Under the pieces are notes generated by a model that did no database searches, was not told the DNA's origin, and was given only the letters and a program-made list of their open reading frames with translations. Below are positions 1 through 11,716 of a DNA stretch of 64,000 nucleotides, piece by piece; position 1 is the stretch's first letter, and the number at the start of each line of letters is the position of its first letter. This DNA comes from Crossaster papposus (taxonomy: Eukaryota > Echinodermata > Asteroidea > Velatida > Solasteridae), in the NCBI GenBank assembly GCA_037893245.1, contig JBAIAA010000242.1:1-64000 (forward strand). Direction: 5' to 3'. The position numbers and the translations under genes were made by a program.

Positions 1-625
1 TGTTAAACCATCCTTGTTTGTCTTTTTACAAAAAAAAAGAAGATCCATATAAAGTGCAAAGGGAACTGAGAGTAAAAGCCTCCTACCGGTAGTTGATTTC
101 TAACACATTATTTTATTTAATTGGACAAAAGTTGAAAAAAAATAATGGGGCAAAAAGCCATTTTGGAAAATACTGCCTGGTCGGATCTGAAAAGACTAAG
201 GGAACCACCTCCTCGAATTGCAAAAGACTTAATGCAAAGCTTTTTTTGGAGGGGGGCCTACAAATATATGCACATGAACATTAACAAAATATATATAACT
301 AATTACATGCCCGTACGCAGGTTGTTTTCTAGGTGGGGGAGGGGGGGGGGGGGGGGGGGGGGGGTGGGGGGGTGCAAATTTTTACTGATAAGACCAAAAA
401 TGGAACCCAAAATTGTTATGTGCCAGTACAGTTATTTCTACATCCAAAATACCTTTTGGGAATTTGGGGGGCGAATTTGTACTGATGGGATCAAACATGG
501 GACCCAATAATTTTGTGTGCCAGTACAGTTATTTCTACATTTGTTTGTTTGTTGGGGGGAAGGGGGCGGGGGGGGGGGGGGGGGGGGGTGCGTAGGCACC
601 CGTAACCCCCCCCCCCCCCCCCCCA
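1..625. repeat. Low-complexity G/C tracts with a local direct repeat
   Basis: No convincing gene is seen. A segment of roughly 55 bases containing the word TGTGCCAGTACAGTTATTTC occurs twice about 100 bases apart (around 391-445 and 484-542). Long G runs lie near 338-365 and 563-588, and a C run at 606-624 faces the second G run across a short spacer, so this end can fold into a G:C hairpin. The proline- and glycine-rich open frames here are artefacts of the homopolymers. Confidence 0.6.
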
Positions 626-670
626 TTAACCATGTTCACAGTGACCATGGTGAACGTGGTAGGTAAATAC

Positions 671-1126
671 CTGCAAGTATGGGTGTGGGGAGGACGATGA
701 ACATTTTCTGCCAGGGTCTGGATCGTGTTGGTATTCGGCATTCAAAGCCAATCTCTTCCGCGGCCTCCTCCCTGATTTAGCGACCGGCGACGGACTTGAA
801 ACGCACATTCTTTTTTGACGCACCGGTGATGTTATCACCGTATCGCCGCTTGTCAGTTGTCGTTTTAATTGAGTATCGTTGTACTTAGCAACAAAACAAC
901 TGGAGACGTTCTGGCTCTTCTCGATGTTGGCAATCAATGCAGCACATGGACCACATATCCGATAATTTTCCTCTCTTAAATCACTATCAATACTGCGACC
1001 TATTATTCGACATATTTGTGACTTGAAATCATCTCGCTGAATAGAGAAATACTTCTTATACATAATTAATTATCTATCACAAACTAGACAAACGCGTCGC
1101 CGCACTGCTTTCAATGGAGTCGCCAT
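671..1126 (-). pseudogene. Possible first exon of a CxxC...CxxC zinc-type protein, interrupted by a stop
   Basis: On the minus strand an ATG at 1126 opens a frame of 152 codons running to a plausible donor (CAG followed by GTATTT at 670). It is broken by one in-frame TAA at 1070-1072. The N-terminal part has the order CLVC, about 25 residues, then ICRIIG and ICGPCAALI, a paired-cysteine arrangement suggesting a zinc-binding domain like those of transposon-derived or ZAD-like regulators. The C-terminal part is basic and serine rich. Only this exon is visible; downstream exons would lie left of the window. I do not recognise the family. It could be a pseudogene or a chance frame. Confidence 0.35.
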
Positions 1127-1704
1127 GATGCATTACGTACCCGTACCCGTACGTAAAATCCACAGAAAGTTGTACGTACAACAATTGACTGACATTTCCA
1201 TAAACGGGTCCCATTGAAAAATATAAATCGGTTTGTTTTGGATTATTCATCTTACAATACCCCGCTGATCACAGAAATTGAAATTGAAAAGTTCTATCAA
1301 ATATAAACTTCTTTCATACGCATATGCATAATGTTTTACCTACAAAAATGTATCAACTACCAGACAACTTTTTCTCGTCTGTACCTTCGTTAAAATGAAC
1401 GAGTCTAAAAGTTTGGCTACTTTGATTGGCGGACTTTTGGCATACATCGCGCATAATCATGTGATGCATATGCAAATATGAATAACTACATATCAACGCG
1501 GGGGGTTTGATTGGCCGATCCGTCAAGTCGGATTTACTGCACTGGCATAATGATGACATCACGTTGAAGCCGATCGCGGAACGACAACCAGATGAGGGCG
1601 CCCTATATCTAAGGCTAACAAAGCATGCACATTATTCGGCCGGATTGACGAAAGCAAATTGGTAGTCTTAACTCTATGGTAAGTCCGACTTGGGTCAAGT
1701 CTAG
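1127..1704. other. Intergenic sequence, nothing recognised
   Basis: No supported frame, repeat or RNA gene is seen here. It precedes the first copy of the tandem unit. Confidence 0.5.
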
Positions 1705-2361
1705 CGCGTATGCGGTTCACACGAACAAGATATTTTCCTTACTCGTGGATTGTCAAAAGAGGGCGCTGTTTTTCTCTCGACCGCTAGTTTTCTGATGAAC
1801 AGGCCGGCACAAAATGATTAATTTTCAGACTCAAAGTGATCTTGCGGGATTTTTGCGCTATTTTCTCTTTACTAACAAGGAGTCACTCTATCGGTTTATG
1901 CAGAAAAAATTACCAAAAACCGTGGCCCGTGGTGGCCTATTGAAAAAACGTGTAACATTTTGGTTTTGTATATTTTTTAGAAAATACGTTTGTTGTCTAA
2001 GCTTATTTAACCGACCTTTCGCTATAGGTATTAAAATAAATCATACATCAAATGAGAGAGTAAAAAAGTAGCTTCAAGTTAAATAGGTCATTGAAGACAA
2101 GACGTCAGGGTTTTGGACACCGCACCTCCTAATAAACCGTGTGCTCAATTTAGATTTGTCATTAAATAAGGAGGCTAGGTTGTAAAATGTCAATATCGAA
2201 GTGAATTAATCTTTAAAATCGCTTTTTTGGTGATATAAACCATGTGATCAGGTATGTGGGGGGAAAGTATTAACAAAAACAGGGGGAAAAAATCGGGTGA
2301 AATGTCTGGGTCTTAAACCACCTTGTACAGGCTATTTATGATATTTTCAAATTCATTTCAG

Positions 2362-2680
2362 AATATACCGAAAGGTATTTGATAGGGCGTATGGTGCTGC
2401 CAGTGGGGACAAGATGCTACACGACTTGGATGATGCGTTAAAGGACTACAACAGTGCACAAGGAGAGGAGTGTGGAAAGATTGCCCAAATCGGTGGAAAA
2501 CTGGTGGTTGCTTTGTGTACACCGTTAATGAAGAGAGTGCACAAGAGACACAGGTAACTCGTGTTTATTGATGCCTCTGGAGGTATGGTTTTCATGCTAC
2601 TTACCCATAGTTGTTGTGGAGGCTTTCCATTGGGATACAATGCAGCTCAAAAACGACTGAAATTCCAACCTAATTTCTCC
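2362..2680 (+). pseudogene. MULE/SWIM-transposase-like exon fragment (catalytic-region start)
   Basis: A polypyrimidine-AG acceptor at 2361 opens an exon beginning with one base to complete a codon, then reading YRKVFDRAYGAASGDKM and LCTPLMKRVHKRHR. One TAA follows at about 2,553, then the same frame continues with LVFIDASGG and VFMLLTHSCCGGFPLG. As I know the MULE-like transposase family of invertebrates, the VFIDASG region carries the first catalytic aspartate and is followed by a hydrophobic LLTHS..G.PLG segment. Compared with the copy at 26,563, this one has lost 18 bases after the GGM (the other copy reads SMDRYDCRVF). The matching upstream exons would lie left of the window. Transposon-derived and decayed. 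Confidence 0.55.
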
Positions 2681-3311
2681 TCAGCTACCGCTGAAAACCA
2701 GGCTATCGCCAAATCAGATCCACAAACAAAACTTAGCAAAATCACGCTAAGTAATCAGATTTGACGCGTTCTTGTTACAAGTTACCATAGGACTGTTGCA
2801 TTCGGCCAATAATTGGCTTATATGATGCTTGATTAATGCTGGTTCAGGGGACATTTATTCGCTTCTTTGATTTGAAATCCGGGCAATTAATACAAAATAA
2901 TGCCCTCCATGTAATCGAGTCTCGACCAATCAGAAGTCATTAACTCTCCTAGGTATTTATTAATGTCTTGTAAAACTAACTCAAAGTTGGCGCTGTAACA
3001 TTATTGCCGAAACAGCCCGGTGTTTGTCACCAACAAACACAAATCTAATTTATTATACAACCTGCGCCGAGGTGCCAACATTTTTTTTTAAATAGGCTTT
3101 AAAAAGCCCCAGATTGCCGGGGCGCTAGCGCCAGGGGGCTGAAACCCCCCTGGGCGTGCCTAAACATGGGGCTTCTTATACTCAGTGCCGCCAGACCCCT
3201 TTTCGCCGGTGGCTGGGTCACTCGACCGGGGAATATTTAGGTGTCAGTCCGCCACTTTGTGTGCTGCCCTCTATTGACTAAAATGATTACTGCAGATTTC
3301 TAAACCAACAG

Positions 3312-3600
3312 GTTGGGGCCACTGACCTCAACACCTGGACGGATCATTGTCCATATTCTGCTGTGCTAACACTTGAAGTCGGCGCGAACTGGAAGTGCAA
3401 CATGGCGTCACTGCTGTGAGCCAATGAAATGTCCAGTTGTAGAGGTCAGTGGATTTACTAACCAACTGAACTCTACACCTGGACATTTCATTGGCTCACA
3501 GAGTGACTTCGTGGGTCCGCCATGTTGCACTTCTCTGCATGCCGACTTCAAAATGAAACAATGGATGATCTGTCCATGTATAGAGGTCAGTGGTTGGGGC
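3312..3600. mobile_element. Foldback MITE, about 290 bp
   Basis: The two halves are inverted copies. GTGCAACATGGCG near 3,398 pairs with CGCCATGTTGCAC near 3,520, and GAGCCAATGAAATGTCCAG near 3,418 pairs with CTGGACATTTCATTGGCTC near 3,479. The outer arms (CCACTGACCTC near 3,318; GAGGTCAGTGG near 3,583) also pair. It sits exactly where unit 2 carries a different insertion (27,424-27,924), between sequences shared by both units. The inner stem repeats, so the short ORFs here are shadows. Confidence 0.7.
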
Positions 3601-3604
3601 AAGA

Positions 3605-5878
3605 GCAACCTCGTTACCATGGCTACGATCTTGCTGCGCCGTTTTATCCCATCATGCCTTGCGCATTCTTAACCCCTGGAATAACGTTCATGCATATGAC
3701 GTCACACGAACGTCGCACTTCACGACAGCGCCCCCAATGGGGTCTTTGCGTAATCACGGCAATGTACCGTCTGCACTTTGTTTGACCTCAATAATGGCCG
3801 CTCGGCCCAGTTGCTAGTGCGTTTAGCGCGTACGCGTAGCGCGCGTGACGTCAATACAACCCCTTTATTGTATAATTTAAATGTGCCATATATTGGCACA
3901 TTTAAATTAGGGCTGCAGTCGATGCGTTTAACGCGCGACGCAATGCTTTTACTTTTTGTAATTGTCATTTAGCAGAATCAATCTTTCAAACATGATATTT
4001 TGACGTCGCGTTATTTAGCAAGGATTTATATTAAATTTACGTACCTCTGTCGTCCAAATCTATAACGTTAGAAATAAAACGGGTTTTGTGCCAAAACAAA
4101 AGGCTTCCAAAATCCATATTGTACAGATAAGGCGCAGACTTGAAAAAACAATCATACGTGACGTGCGTTCAGGAACACGCGCGCGCATTACATTCAGGGC
4201 GGGAAGTTTACGAAACGCGCAAGCCGTACGCACTAAATAGCCAATCAGCGTCGTTTACGCATTCCTCACGGCCAGGGGTTAGTGAAGGAACGCGCACGCA
4301 CCCATGGAGTCGAGGCTGGGGGGTTAGTGAACGAACGCGCACGCGCTCATGGAGTCGAGGCTGAGGGAAAAAAGAACGCGCACGCGCCTATGAAGTCGAG
4401 GCTGGGGCAAGAGTGTTTGAGTAATGTTCAATCCCAGAGAACCCATTTCGTTAAGTTTTGGTATAATGGACATGACCTCTTTGAAGAGGATGGACTCGAC
4501 TACATCCCTGGCATTATCCACTACAGTACAGCAATGGCTCGCTATAAGTTGCGTGGGTTTAATCATTATATCGTTTCGTATAAAGTGTCCTCCCCCACAA
4601 TGTTTTTTTTTTCTCTCCCTCTTTTAATTGTGGATATATGATCTGTTAAAACAAACACTAGCCTTTTCGTTAGGGGTATTTGCTTCTTCTTCTTTTTCCC
4701 CCTTTTTTTTTTGGGGGGGGGGGGGGGGTGCTCCTTAATAATTATAAGCAGGTCAAGTTTGTCAAGAAAAAAGAAAATAACAAAATATAATAAAAAACAA
4801 GTTGATCTTTAAACTTAAATTTACTTTACCCACGTTGTTCGAAAGTCTACACTTGGAATATTTTAAATTTCTATGAGAGATTAGCTATAAATCAAAAAGC
4901 GAATACAAAACCATCATGTCTTGAGCCGCGTTCGCATTGGACTTTTTTTTGTAAAACCTACGGAGAACTTAACCAAATTAAATCCAATGCGGACAGGCGG
5001 TAACATTGTCAAATCGTCCATTTTACCCACCGCAACAGTAAGATCTACAGGCCCAAGCTTCTAGTGGAGAATTTAACACCGTGAACTTTGACAATCACGT
5101 ACCGTAACATTTGACAATATTAAGTCCAATGCGAACGCGGCTTTATAAAGTTAAATCGAAGTGACTCTAACTAAACAGTTGACCGTAAAGGCATTATTAA
5201 TTCTTGAGAAATGATACGAATTCACAATGATTCCCTTTCCATGTTTGTTCATGCTAAGTTATCTAAACAGCGCAAGATATAAACAGCTGCAAGATAATTT
5301 GTCTGTATCATCTGATTAATTCAGTTACTAACATCCTAAATTAAGGTTTAAAATAGTGTATGTTTAATTTCGAAATGATTACATGTTAATTTAATGTAAA
5401 CCATACGATTCTAATATACAACCAATATTTACAAGTATAATCCTGTTTTTGCTTTACAATAGAGCAATATTCAACGTTAAACCAGAGCCAATTAATTACT
5501 CGACTCGAGTCTGAGTTTTTGGACAGTCACTGCAGCAGGCAAATGACTTGATTCATCACCAAAAGACTTAACTTGACTTGAGCAAAAGCTAATAACACTC
5601 GAGCCCCCAAAATAAAATCCAAACGTTGCAGACAATAATTACATTGGCAATGTTTTACAAGGTGCAAAATGCATGTTCGCGTCACTTCGAAAATACGGTG
5701 AACATGCAGCCGATATCGTGTACACACATACACCGTGTCACGGACTTCCACCTTGTGGTTCTGTTGCACACAAAGTACTATCTCGAAACTGGACTTGAAA
5801 CACGTTTTTCCAATTCGAGGTTTCATCATTGCTTTCGTGATATTGCTTTAAAAATACCAATAAATGACATTGTTCTTG
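3605..5878. other. Non-coding flank shared with unit 2
   Basis: Collinear with parts of 27,930-28,560 and 30,010-31,140 in unit 2. The 1.4 kb at 28,600-30,000 of unit 2 has no counterpart here, although it recurs in unit 3, so unit 1 has probably lost it. No coding exon was identified. A G run lies at about 4,712-4,729. Confidence 0.55.
4281..4409. repeat. Three copies of a ~50-bp direct repeat
   Basis: The pattern GAACGCGCACGC...CATGGAGTCGAGGCTG occurs three times in a row, the last copies slightly changed (CTATGAAGTCGAGGCTG). The orthologous place in unit 2 (28,405-28,441) has a single copy, so the array was amplified or contracted after the duplication. Confidence 0.7.
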
Positions 5879-5884
5879 TTTATT
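5879..5884 (-). promoter_or_regulatory. Candidate poly(A) signal AATAAA of the F5/8C gene, unit 1
   Basis: On the minus strand AATAAA lies about 340 bases after the F5/8C stop codon and just beyond the minisatellite. The same hexamer is kept at 31,141-31,146 in unit 2. If it is used, the minisatellite is part of the 3' untranslated region. Confidence 0.4.
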
Positions 5885-5889
5885 CTGGA

Positions 5890-6190
5890 CTCAATTCGAC
5901 TCGACTATACACTGTCACATGACTCGACTTGACTTCGTGTAAACATGTAACACGACTCTACTCGACTATACACTGCGGCGCGACACGACTCGACTCGACT
6001 ATACACTGTGACACGACTCGACTCGACTCGACTCGACTCGACTCGACTGTTGCACGACACGACTTGACTCGGCTATACACTGACACGTCTCGGCTATACA
6101 CTGACACGTCTCAACTATGCACTGACACGACTCAACTCGATTTTTTAATCGAATGACTCGACTCGCCTCGAGTCACTTTTTGTTTAAATG
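5890..6190. repeat. CGACT-based minisatellite, short allele
   Basis: Imperfect repeats of CGACTCGACTATACACTG with stretches of pure ACTCG pentamers (6,015-6,050). The array lies immediately 3' of the F5/8C stop codon. The orthologous array in unit 2 is about three times longer and has a regular 94-bp higher-order period. The short D/T/R-rich open frames are shadows of the repeat. Confidence 0.9.
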
Positions 6191-6225
6191 ACTCGACTCG
6201 ATCGACATTGTAAGTAGTCTGACTA

Positions 6226-8615
6226 CTAGCAGCCAATCACTTCGAACCTCATGCTGCAGTGTCTGTTCCATGCAGTGGGGTGAATGCGCAGGATTCTGGT
6301 GCGCAAGGCAGACGGAAATCGAGTGGTTACCTTGGTGTTCATGTCTTTGTTACCGGGGAACTGTAAACAAAAATAATACAGAAATGTGGTTTAAATCTAT
6401 TAGTTAGTATACGTAATGGCGTATAGTAGTTACAATAAATCTGTTGCCATTTTCCAGTTTTAAACCTACATGTATTGTGCCGTCTGCGTTAGTCACGTTA
6501 TGCCAGGTATGACTGTCATCACTGTACGCGGTCACTTGGTACTTCGTCACAAATTGGTTGTCATCTCCGCGCCCCTGGGTGATCAAACCAGTGATGGTGA
6601 CTGCACCAAGGAAGTCAACCTGTATCCATGGACTGATATCAGTGGCTCCAGCGCTACACCATGCTGCAGCGAACCCTGTTAAACATGAACAACTTTGCTT
6701 AATGTTTACGCTTTAAGTTTAGTTTTTTTGTATCTCAATTTTTAAATTGTTTTTGAGTATGATGTTCGAATTTGTTTGCCATTGAAACAATGATTTCTAC
6801 ATACAAAATATAAATGTATTTCGTTTATTTAAAGCACAGATTGAAGCTATACTAATTCAATAACTGTATTGGAAACAAAAAACCTTGATACTTTTTGTTC
6901 ACTGTCGCATATGATCCATCTGTGACGCGAAGCTCGTGTGTGTCAGAATGCTGCTTGTCCAAAACAGGTTGATATTGGGTATACCACATATAAAATATGT
7001 TCTAACGATGGAAATTGGTGCTATATCATCATGACGTCATAAGTGATAATTTGAAACACTCCCAGATAGCACAAGTCGATATATTATCGTTAAAAGTGGT
7101 TCATTTAGTTGATAATGATTTTGGTTTAACGGTTAACGTTAAACAAACGTTCACTTAGTCAGTTTTGTAAAAGTTATCAATTCGTAGATTTAAAGGTAGG
7201 ATACACCATTGGTAATTGATTGAATTGTCAGGAATGGGCGGATTTTGGGGGGTTGTATTTTATAGTAAATATCATTTAAATGTTTAAAGTTTTACAATCA
7301 TGGATGCCAACAAAAAAGCAATGAAAACGGCGTTCGTTTTCAATTTCAATTTTTTGGAACAAACTATTACATGATATATCTAGCGCCAACATTTTGCTAG
7401 ATGCCTAGAATCATTATTTACTTTAAAATAAGTAAGACATTTCTTAATAGGCGACCATTGAGCTTCCTGGCCTATCATGAAACAATTGGATGCCATCTGA
7501 AACGTTTCAGATTTTGCTAACACTTCGGTTCGTGTTCTTCAATTTGATTTTAAGGTCTCTAGTTAGGTGGTATTTCTTTGTGACGTTATTGTTAAGATAA
7601 ATAGAAAAGAAATACCTTGAGTATTAAGTCTAGCCCTGGGCGGGCCGCATACAGCATAATTGTTTTGCCAAACCGACGAAGCTGTGATGCTTTTATCGGG
7701 GATGCGACTATCTTCTAATCCGAGTGGTCTGGAGCACGGAGAGGTTCCTGCAGTGGCGCAAACAGGGGCAAAATCACTGTACTGCACATCAATTATACAG
7801 AAATAGAATAATAATACTAAGATCGGTAGAGCGTACGCACGCGCATTCCTGCCAAGATGGTTATGTGCTGGAGGAAAGATACAAATGCGTCAGACGTGAC
7901 GTGCGATCGCAACGCAGTTTACGCATCGTGATTGCGCATCATGACCTTGTCATCCTATTTTCAGAGATTTCTCCAAAAGCCTAATTTTCGATAGGTTATT
8001 AGCTGCAAAATCTGGCAGGAATTGTTTGCGCAAAACTGCGGGGTCTGCCTGGGCTTGGCTTAAAGGGTGATTCGACGTTAGCTCGTCTGATCACGTTTTA
8101 ACGGATGTAGCGCACACCATACCGGAGTAGTAGTTAGAATTGCCTGACCGGTTGGCCATTGGAAAGTTAGAAAAAGAGGAGGGGTTGGATCTCATTTTAC
8201 GCAAGCGGGCAGCTGGCGGAAGTCCACCTGTTGATTATTGTTTCAGTCTTCTCATCTTATATCATTATGTAGAGCATTTCCTTTTTAGAAATGCACCCGT
8301 TTCCCGGGAGGGGGGGGGTGGGGGAGAGGGGGGAAGGAGAAGGGCGAGGTGGAAAGAGGGAGGGAGGAGGGGGAGGGGGCGGGGGAGGGGGGGTAGTGTA
8401 CTCACCGGTGCAGTTTAGCCATTGACGTATCTCATCGGAACAGCTGCTGATCAGAAAGGTGTCATAGTACGTCACCTCGTAGGGTCTGTACGGTACGAAG
8501 GTGCTGAAGCCACCCATTCCGATCGCCGTGCAATCACACGGGTCTACGGCTTGAATCAGCCAGCGGTAGCGGCTCGTCTCTGGGTCGAGCTCCTGGTTCA
8601 TGGTGCACGGCATTG
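6226..8615 (-). CDS. F5/8 type C (discoidin) domain protein, 3'-terminal exons, copy 1
   Basis: Four minus-strand exons fit together by GT-AG sites and phase: 8615-8406 (phase 1 to 1), 7747-7616 (1 to 1), 6675-6470 (1 to 0) and 6360-6226, ending in TAG. The last three encode a complete F5/8C domain: CSRPLGLEDSRIPDKSITAS, PPRARLNTQG, WIQVDFLGAVTITGLITQG, YQVTAYSDDSHTW, TRILRIHPTAW and a final FEVIGC directly before the stop. The first and last cysteines are those that normally form the domain disulphide. Such domains bind glycans or phospholipids at the cell surface or in secreted lectins. The exon at 8406-8615 encodes about 70 residues with five cysteines (MPCTMNQEL, DPCDCTAIGMGGF, SSCSDEI, WLNC) that I cannot assign to a family. 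Upstream exons and the signal peptide are not resolved. The reading frame is open throughout, so the gene may be functional. Confidence 0.8.
8311..8396 (+). repeat. G-rich tract at the 5' end of the F5/8C intron
   Basis: An 85-base G/GGA-rich tract starts within ten bases of the donor site of the exon ending at 8406 (C-rich in the sense strand). Several G runs of four or more could form a quadruplex on the plus strand. Unit 2 has a longer and purer version (37,333-37,452). Confidence 0.8.
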
Positions 8616-8703
8616 CTTGGGAATGGAAGGACGGACACATACAAATACTTGTTTTTCATGCAGTCTGTATATAAACTCAGGTCCAAAAAGAACAATATTT
8701 TAT

Positions 8704-8803
8704 TAATTCATTTTAATAAGCCTTTAAGGTTTATTAAAATGAATTATTGAAAACATAATTCATTTGCGAGGATAGGCCTATTAAATAGGCCTATCCTCGC
8801 GAG
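8704..8803. repeat. Two adjacent palindromes
   Basis: The first pairs AATTCATTTTAATAA with TTATTAAAATGAATT around a short loop. The second is a long near-perfect palindrome, GCGAGGATAGGCCTATT against AATAGGCCTATCCTCGC. Unit 2 keeps the first (about 37,766-37,805) but has lost half of the second, as expected of an unstable hairpin. Confidence 0.8.
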
Positions 8804-9904
8804 ATATGCGTTAAGTTCGACTTTACGTTCGCTATATTCTGTAAGTTTTTTAATTAATTTGATTATCACGTTTTCTTTTTTTATTACAGCTCAACTTTGT
8901 TGTATTTTAGGGCGTAACTATTTTAGGGCGTAACTACATGTTTTAGATAGTTTACTTGGGCCTATCTTATGTTAAACCCCTGGTTAAAAGGAAATCAACC
9001 TAATGTCTTAATTGTTTACCTCAAACTAGACAGAGTACGCATATTTTGTTCGTGTCGTTTTCATTTCTGCCCGGAGGGAATTTCCTGTGAGGTTCCCTAA
9101 GGTTCGAAACGCAAATATTTTATGAGGGACCTTTTTATTGTTATTATTAACCAGAATAATACAATACATGTAGGTCACGTTTATTCTTTGTGTTTTTCAC
9201 AGCTGTCACCAACACACTTCTTTTAAAAATGACTTCAATGCTCTAATGTAAAGTGTAGACCCTGTTTTATTTTAAATATTGTTAATTACATCTACATGTT
9301 AGTGTATTTGTTTTGCATCTAGGTCAAAGTAAACGTGGGAGGTTTGTATGCCTGGTTTTGTTTTTGTTTTGTTACATTTACTTTTGGGGGGATTTGAGTA
9401 TAATAAAGCTGTCTGCTTCTCAGATGGGCATTATTGATAATTACGTTTAATACTGTTATAATTTCAACGTGTTTTTCAGTGAGTAGTATTACCCCCAATT
9501 GGCCCAGTTCCTACCACCAACAGGGTTCACAATTGCTGGATATGATTGCCCCAAAACGGCACATTGTTTTTTTGTATAGGCAGGTGCACCTCTAAATTTT
9601 GCTTGAGCTCACAAAATCTCATCAGTAAATGAGGTCGCCTTAATTATGAGCTGTTATAGTGCCCCGACCCAATTATATTCAGAGATATATTTAACAACAT
9701 ATGTTATACACTTTTTTTCACAAAAATGTGTGCAGCAATTTAAGTAGTTTTGTACATGAAAGTTGGATGAAAGTGATAATTGTGAATGTTGTGTTCCAGA
9801 ATTAAATTCATGATGTTGTGTTTCAGAGTTCAGAGCCATACAATCACAGAACATATACCGGTTTTTGATGCGGTGTTTAAGATTATTTGAATTAAAAGTT
9901 ACAT

Positions 9905-10077
9905 ATTAAAGTCATGATTTCGAACGCACGAAGTATTTCAAGCTCACGAAAAGATTTATTTCGAGTGCACGAAATCAATTCGTGGGCACGAAATGATTTC
10001 GAGCTCACGAAATAAGTTATTTCGAGTGCACGAAATGATTTCGTGGGCAAGAAATGATTTCGAGCGCACGATTGTTA
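9905..10077. repeat. Minisatellite of ~20-bp palindromic CACGAAAT units, copy 1
   Basis: Repeats of the type ATTTCGAGTGCACGAAAT and ATTTCGTGGGCACGAAAT, each nearly self-complementary, are arrayed head to tail. An almost identical array is at 42,905-43,060. Confidence 0.85.
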
Positions 10078-10983
10078 TTCGTCATAATTATGTCCCTTTA
10101 GGGGCTCCGTACAGGTCTGTTTAGGAAGCTCAAAAACATTGGTCAGGCCCATTTGAGAAGCGGAGTTAGGAGTAGATGCGAGCCCAAAGCGCGAAGCCAT
10201 TATGGCGTTGTGTCCGGGGCCGCTTAAGGGCTTCGGGAAAATTTTCATTCTATATGCTCTGTGGTGCAATATGACGTAATTCCTGGCCACTTTTCCCTCG
10301 CTTTTTGAGCAAATTATAAAAATCATTTGTATTGATTTACTCTCTAATAATATTTCCAAATATTTTCATATTTCCATCTTCAAAATAGGGAGGGGAAGGT
10401 GCTCTATGTATTGATGCATGTGGCACTATAGTTGTGAAAAAACACGCTCTTTCCTGAACACTTTAATACACAGAAATTAGATTAAAACATTAATATCTTT
10501 GCAAGTCTGGGTATTTAACGTCACCTCCATTATTTTCACTTATATAGCATGTCCCGTTCTACCTACATACTAAGTTTAAACTCAATCTCTGGATATAATC
10601 CCTTAAAGTTGCATCTTTAGGGTGATGTCACATGACATACGATGACGTCATCATGACCTCACCCCTCGGGCAAACACTTTGCTTTAGGGATTATGTCTTT
10701 GTATGACAACGATGGATGTCCAAAGTGGCTGGGTGAAAAGAAGAGACAGAAGCTAGAAAGAAAAATCAAATCAAAACAAAGGCAACTTAACTCCTATAAT
10801 CTTATGTAGTGATTGAGTTGCGCCCGAAAACATAATAATAGTCCAACCAACCAATAACTAGTTCAACAGAAAATGGGAGGTATTGCGTCCCCGATTCGAA
10901 TAGGGCTTAGCGTACTACTATACTAACAAAAACACCACCTGAGTTTCAGGGAATTGCTGCAGGTGATATGTATGAAATCTTAC

Positions 10984-11077
10984 CGGCCACTGATGATAGC
11001 ATCATAACCAAAGCTGCTGCTCCCTCCATTCTCAAAGATGCAGGTTAATTCTGAGCACGGTTCGTCTGGGTTTGAGG
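10984..11077 (-). other. Possible upstream exon of the F5/8C gene, copy 1
   Basis: A 94-base segment between an ACATAG acceptor and a CCG/GTAAGA donor has a single open frame reading EPCSELTCIFENGGSSSFGY. The frame and both splice sites are kept in unit 2 (43,972-44,065). Its end phase (2) does not match the next recognised exon (phase 1), so either an exon between them is missed or this is not an exon. Function unknown. Confidence 0.35.
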
Positions 11078-11716
11078 CTATGTGACACACAGTCAGTTAA
11101 GTTAATAAGCGATCCAAACACTGCAGAGCAGGGAGCCTACTCGTATCATAGCTCAAATCCGTACAAAGAAATGATCGGCAATCTATTAAGTTTGATCGTA
11201 TAATATCACCGAATACACACACCACCATGCGGATGGCATCAGCATTCAATCAGGAACGAGCAAGACACAATGAGACGAGGTCTGACGAGGTTGAAGCTGT
11301 TTCTGGTGTTGGGAGAACACCATGGTAACATGGCTGTCGCGTGGATTGTGTGCTTCATATTTATTTTGTAGTGTTCATAGAATCCTCAGGAGGCCTTGAA
11401 AAGGCCTTCTGAAATATTCAAACCATGCACTTTGGTGACTTTACCCGCATAATTATTATGTCACAGGGGCCCTTCCATTTTTCTTATACGGACTGGGTTT
11501 TTCTTTCTAAATGTGGCATTTTGACGATTTACACAGTTTATTCGGTGTCTTACATTTTCGCTGTAAACTTAACTTTTCTAATCTATAATTCTTTATAAAA
11601 TTGCTTTTTAACTGAACTGAAGTCGCAAGCTAAAATGACAACGCACGTTCACCTCCAATTATTACAAACCCAACCCCATACTTTCGCTATCCAGGGACTA
11701 CAATTGTTTTATGTAT
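11078..11716. other. Flank of the gypsy insertion site
   Basis: Non-coding, collinear with 44,066-44,706. The last four bases (GTAT, 11,713-11,716) are the left target-site duplication of the gypsy element. Confidence 0.6.
11713..11716. repeat. Left target-site duplication GTAT of the gypsy element
   Basis: Repeated as GTAT at 19,568-19,571. The flanks join into the sequence seen at 44,700-44,715 in unit 2. Confidence 0.85.

Larger units (their letters stand above)
8616..10983. other. Presumed intron of the F5/8C gene, copy 1
   Basis: No certain exon was found. It holds two palindromes (8,704-8,803) and a short minisatellite (9,905-10,077). A 94-codon minus-strand frame at 10,075-10,359 is matched by one at 43,062-43,346 with only one residue changed, but the whole region is nearly identical between the units, so this is not evidence of coding. 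Confidence 0.5.

Noticed and set aside
8257-8640. 127-codon minus-strand frame with a long proline run
   Set aside because: Only 8406-8615 is an exon; the proline part is the translated G/C tract of the intron after a good donor site.
9905-10077. CRISPR-like array
   Set aside because: Repeats are contiguous and imperfect, without unique spacers, and the genome is eukaryotic.
10075-10359. 94-codon minus-strand frame conserved at 43,062-43,346
   Set aside because: The surrounding non-coding DNA is equally conserved, so the frame gives no separate evidence of selection; no known motif.
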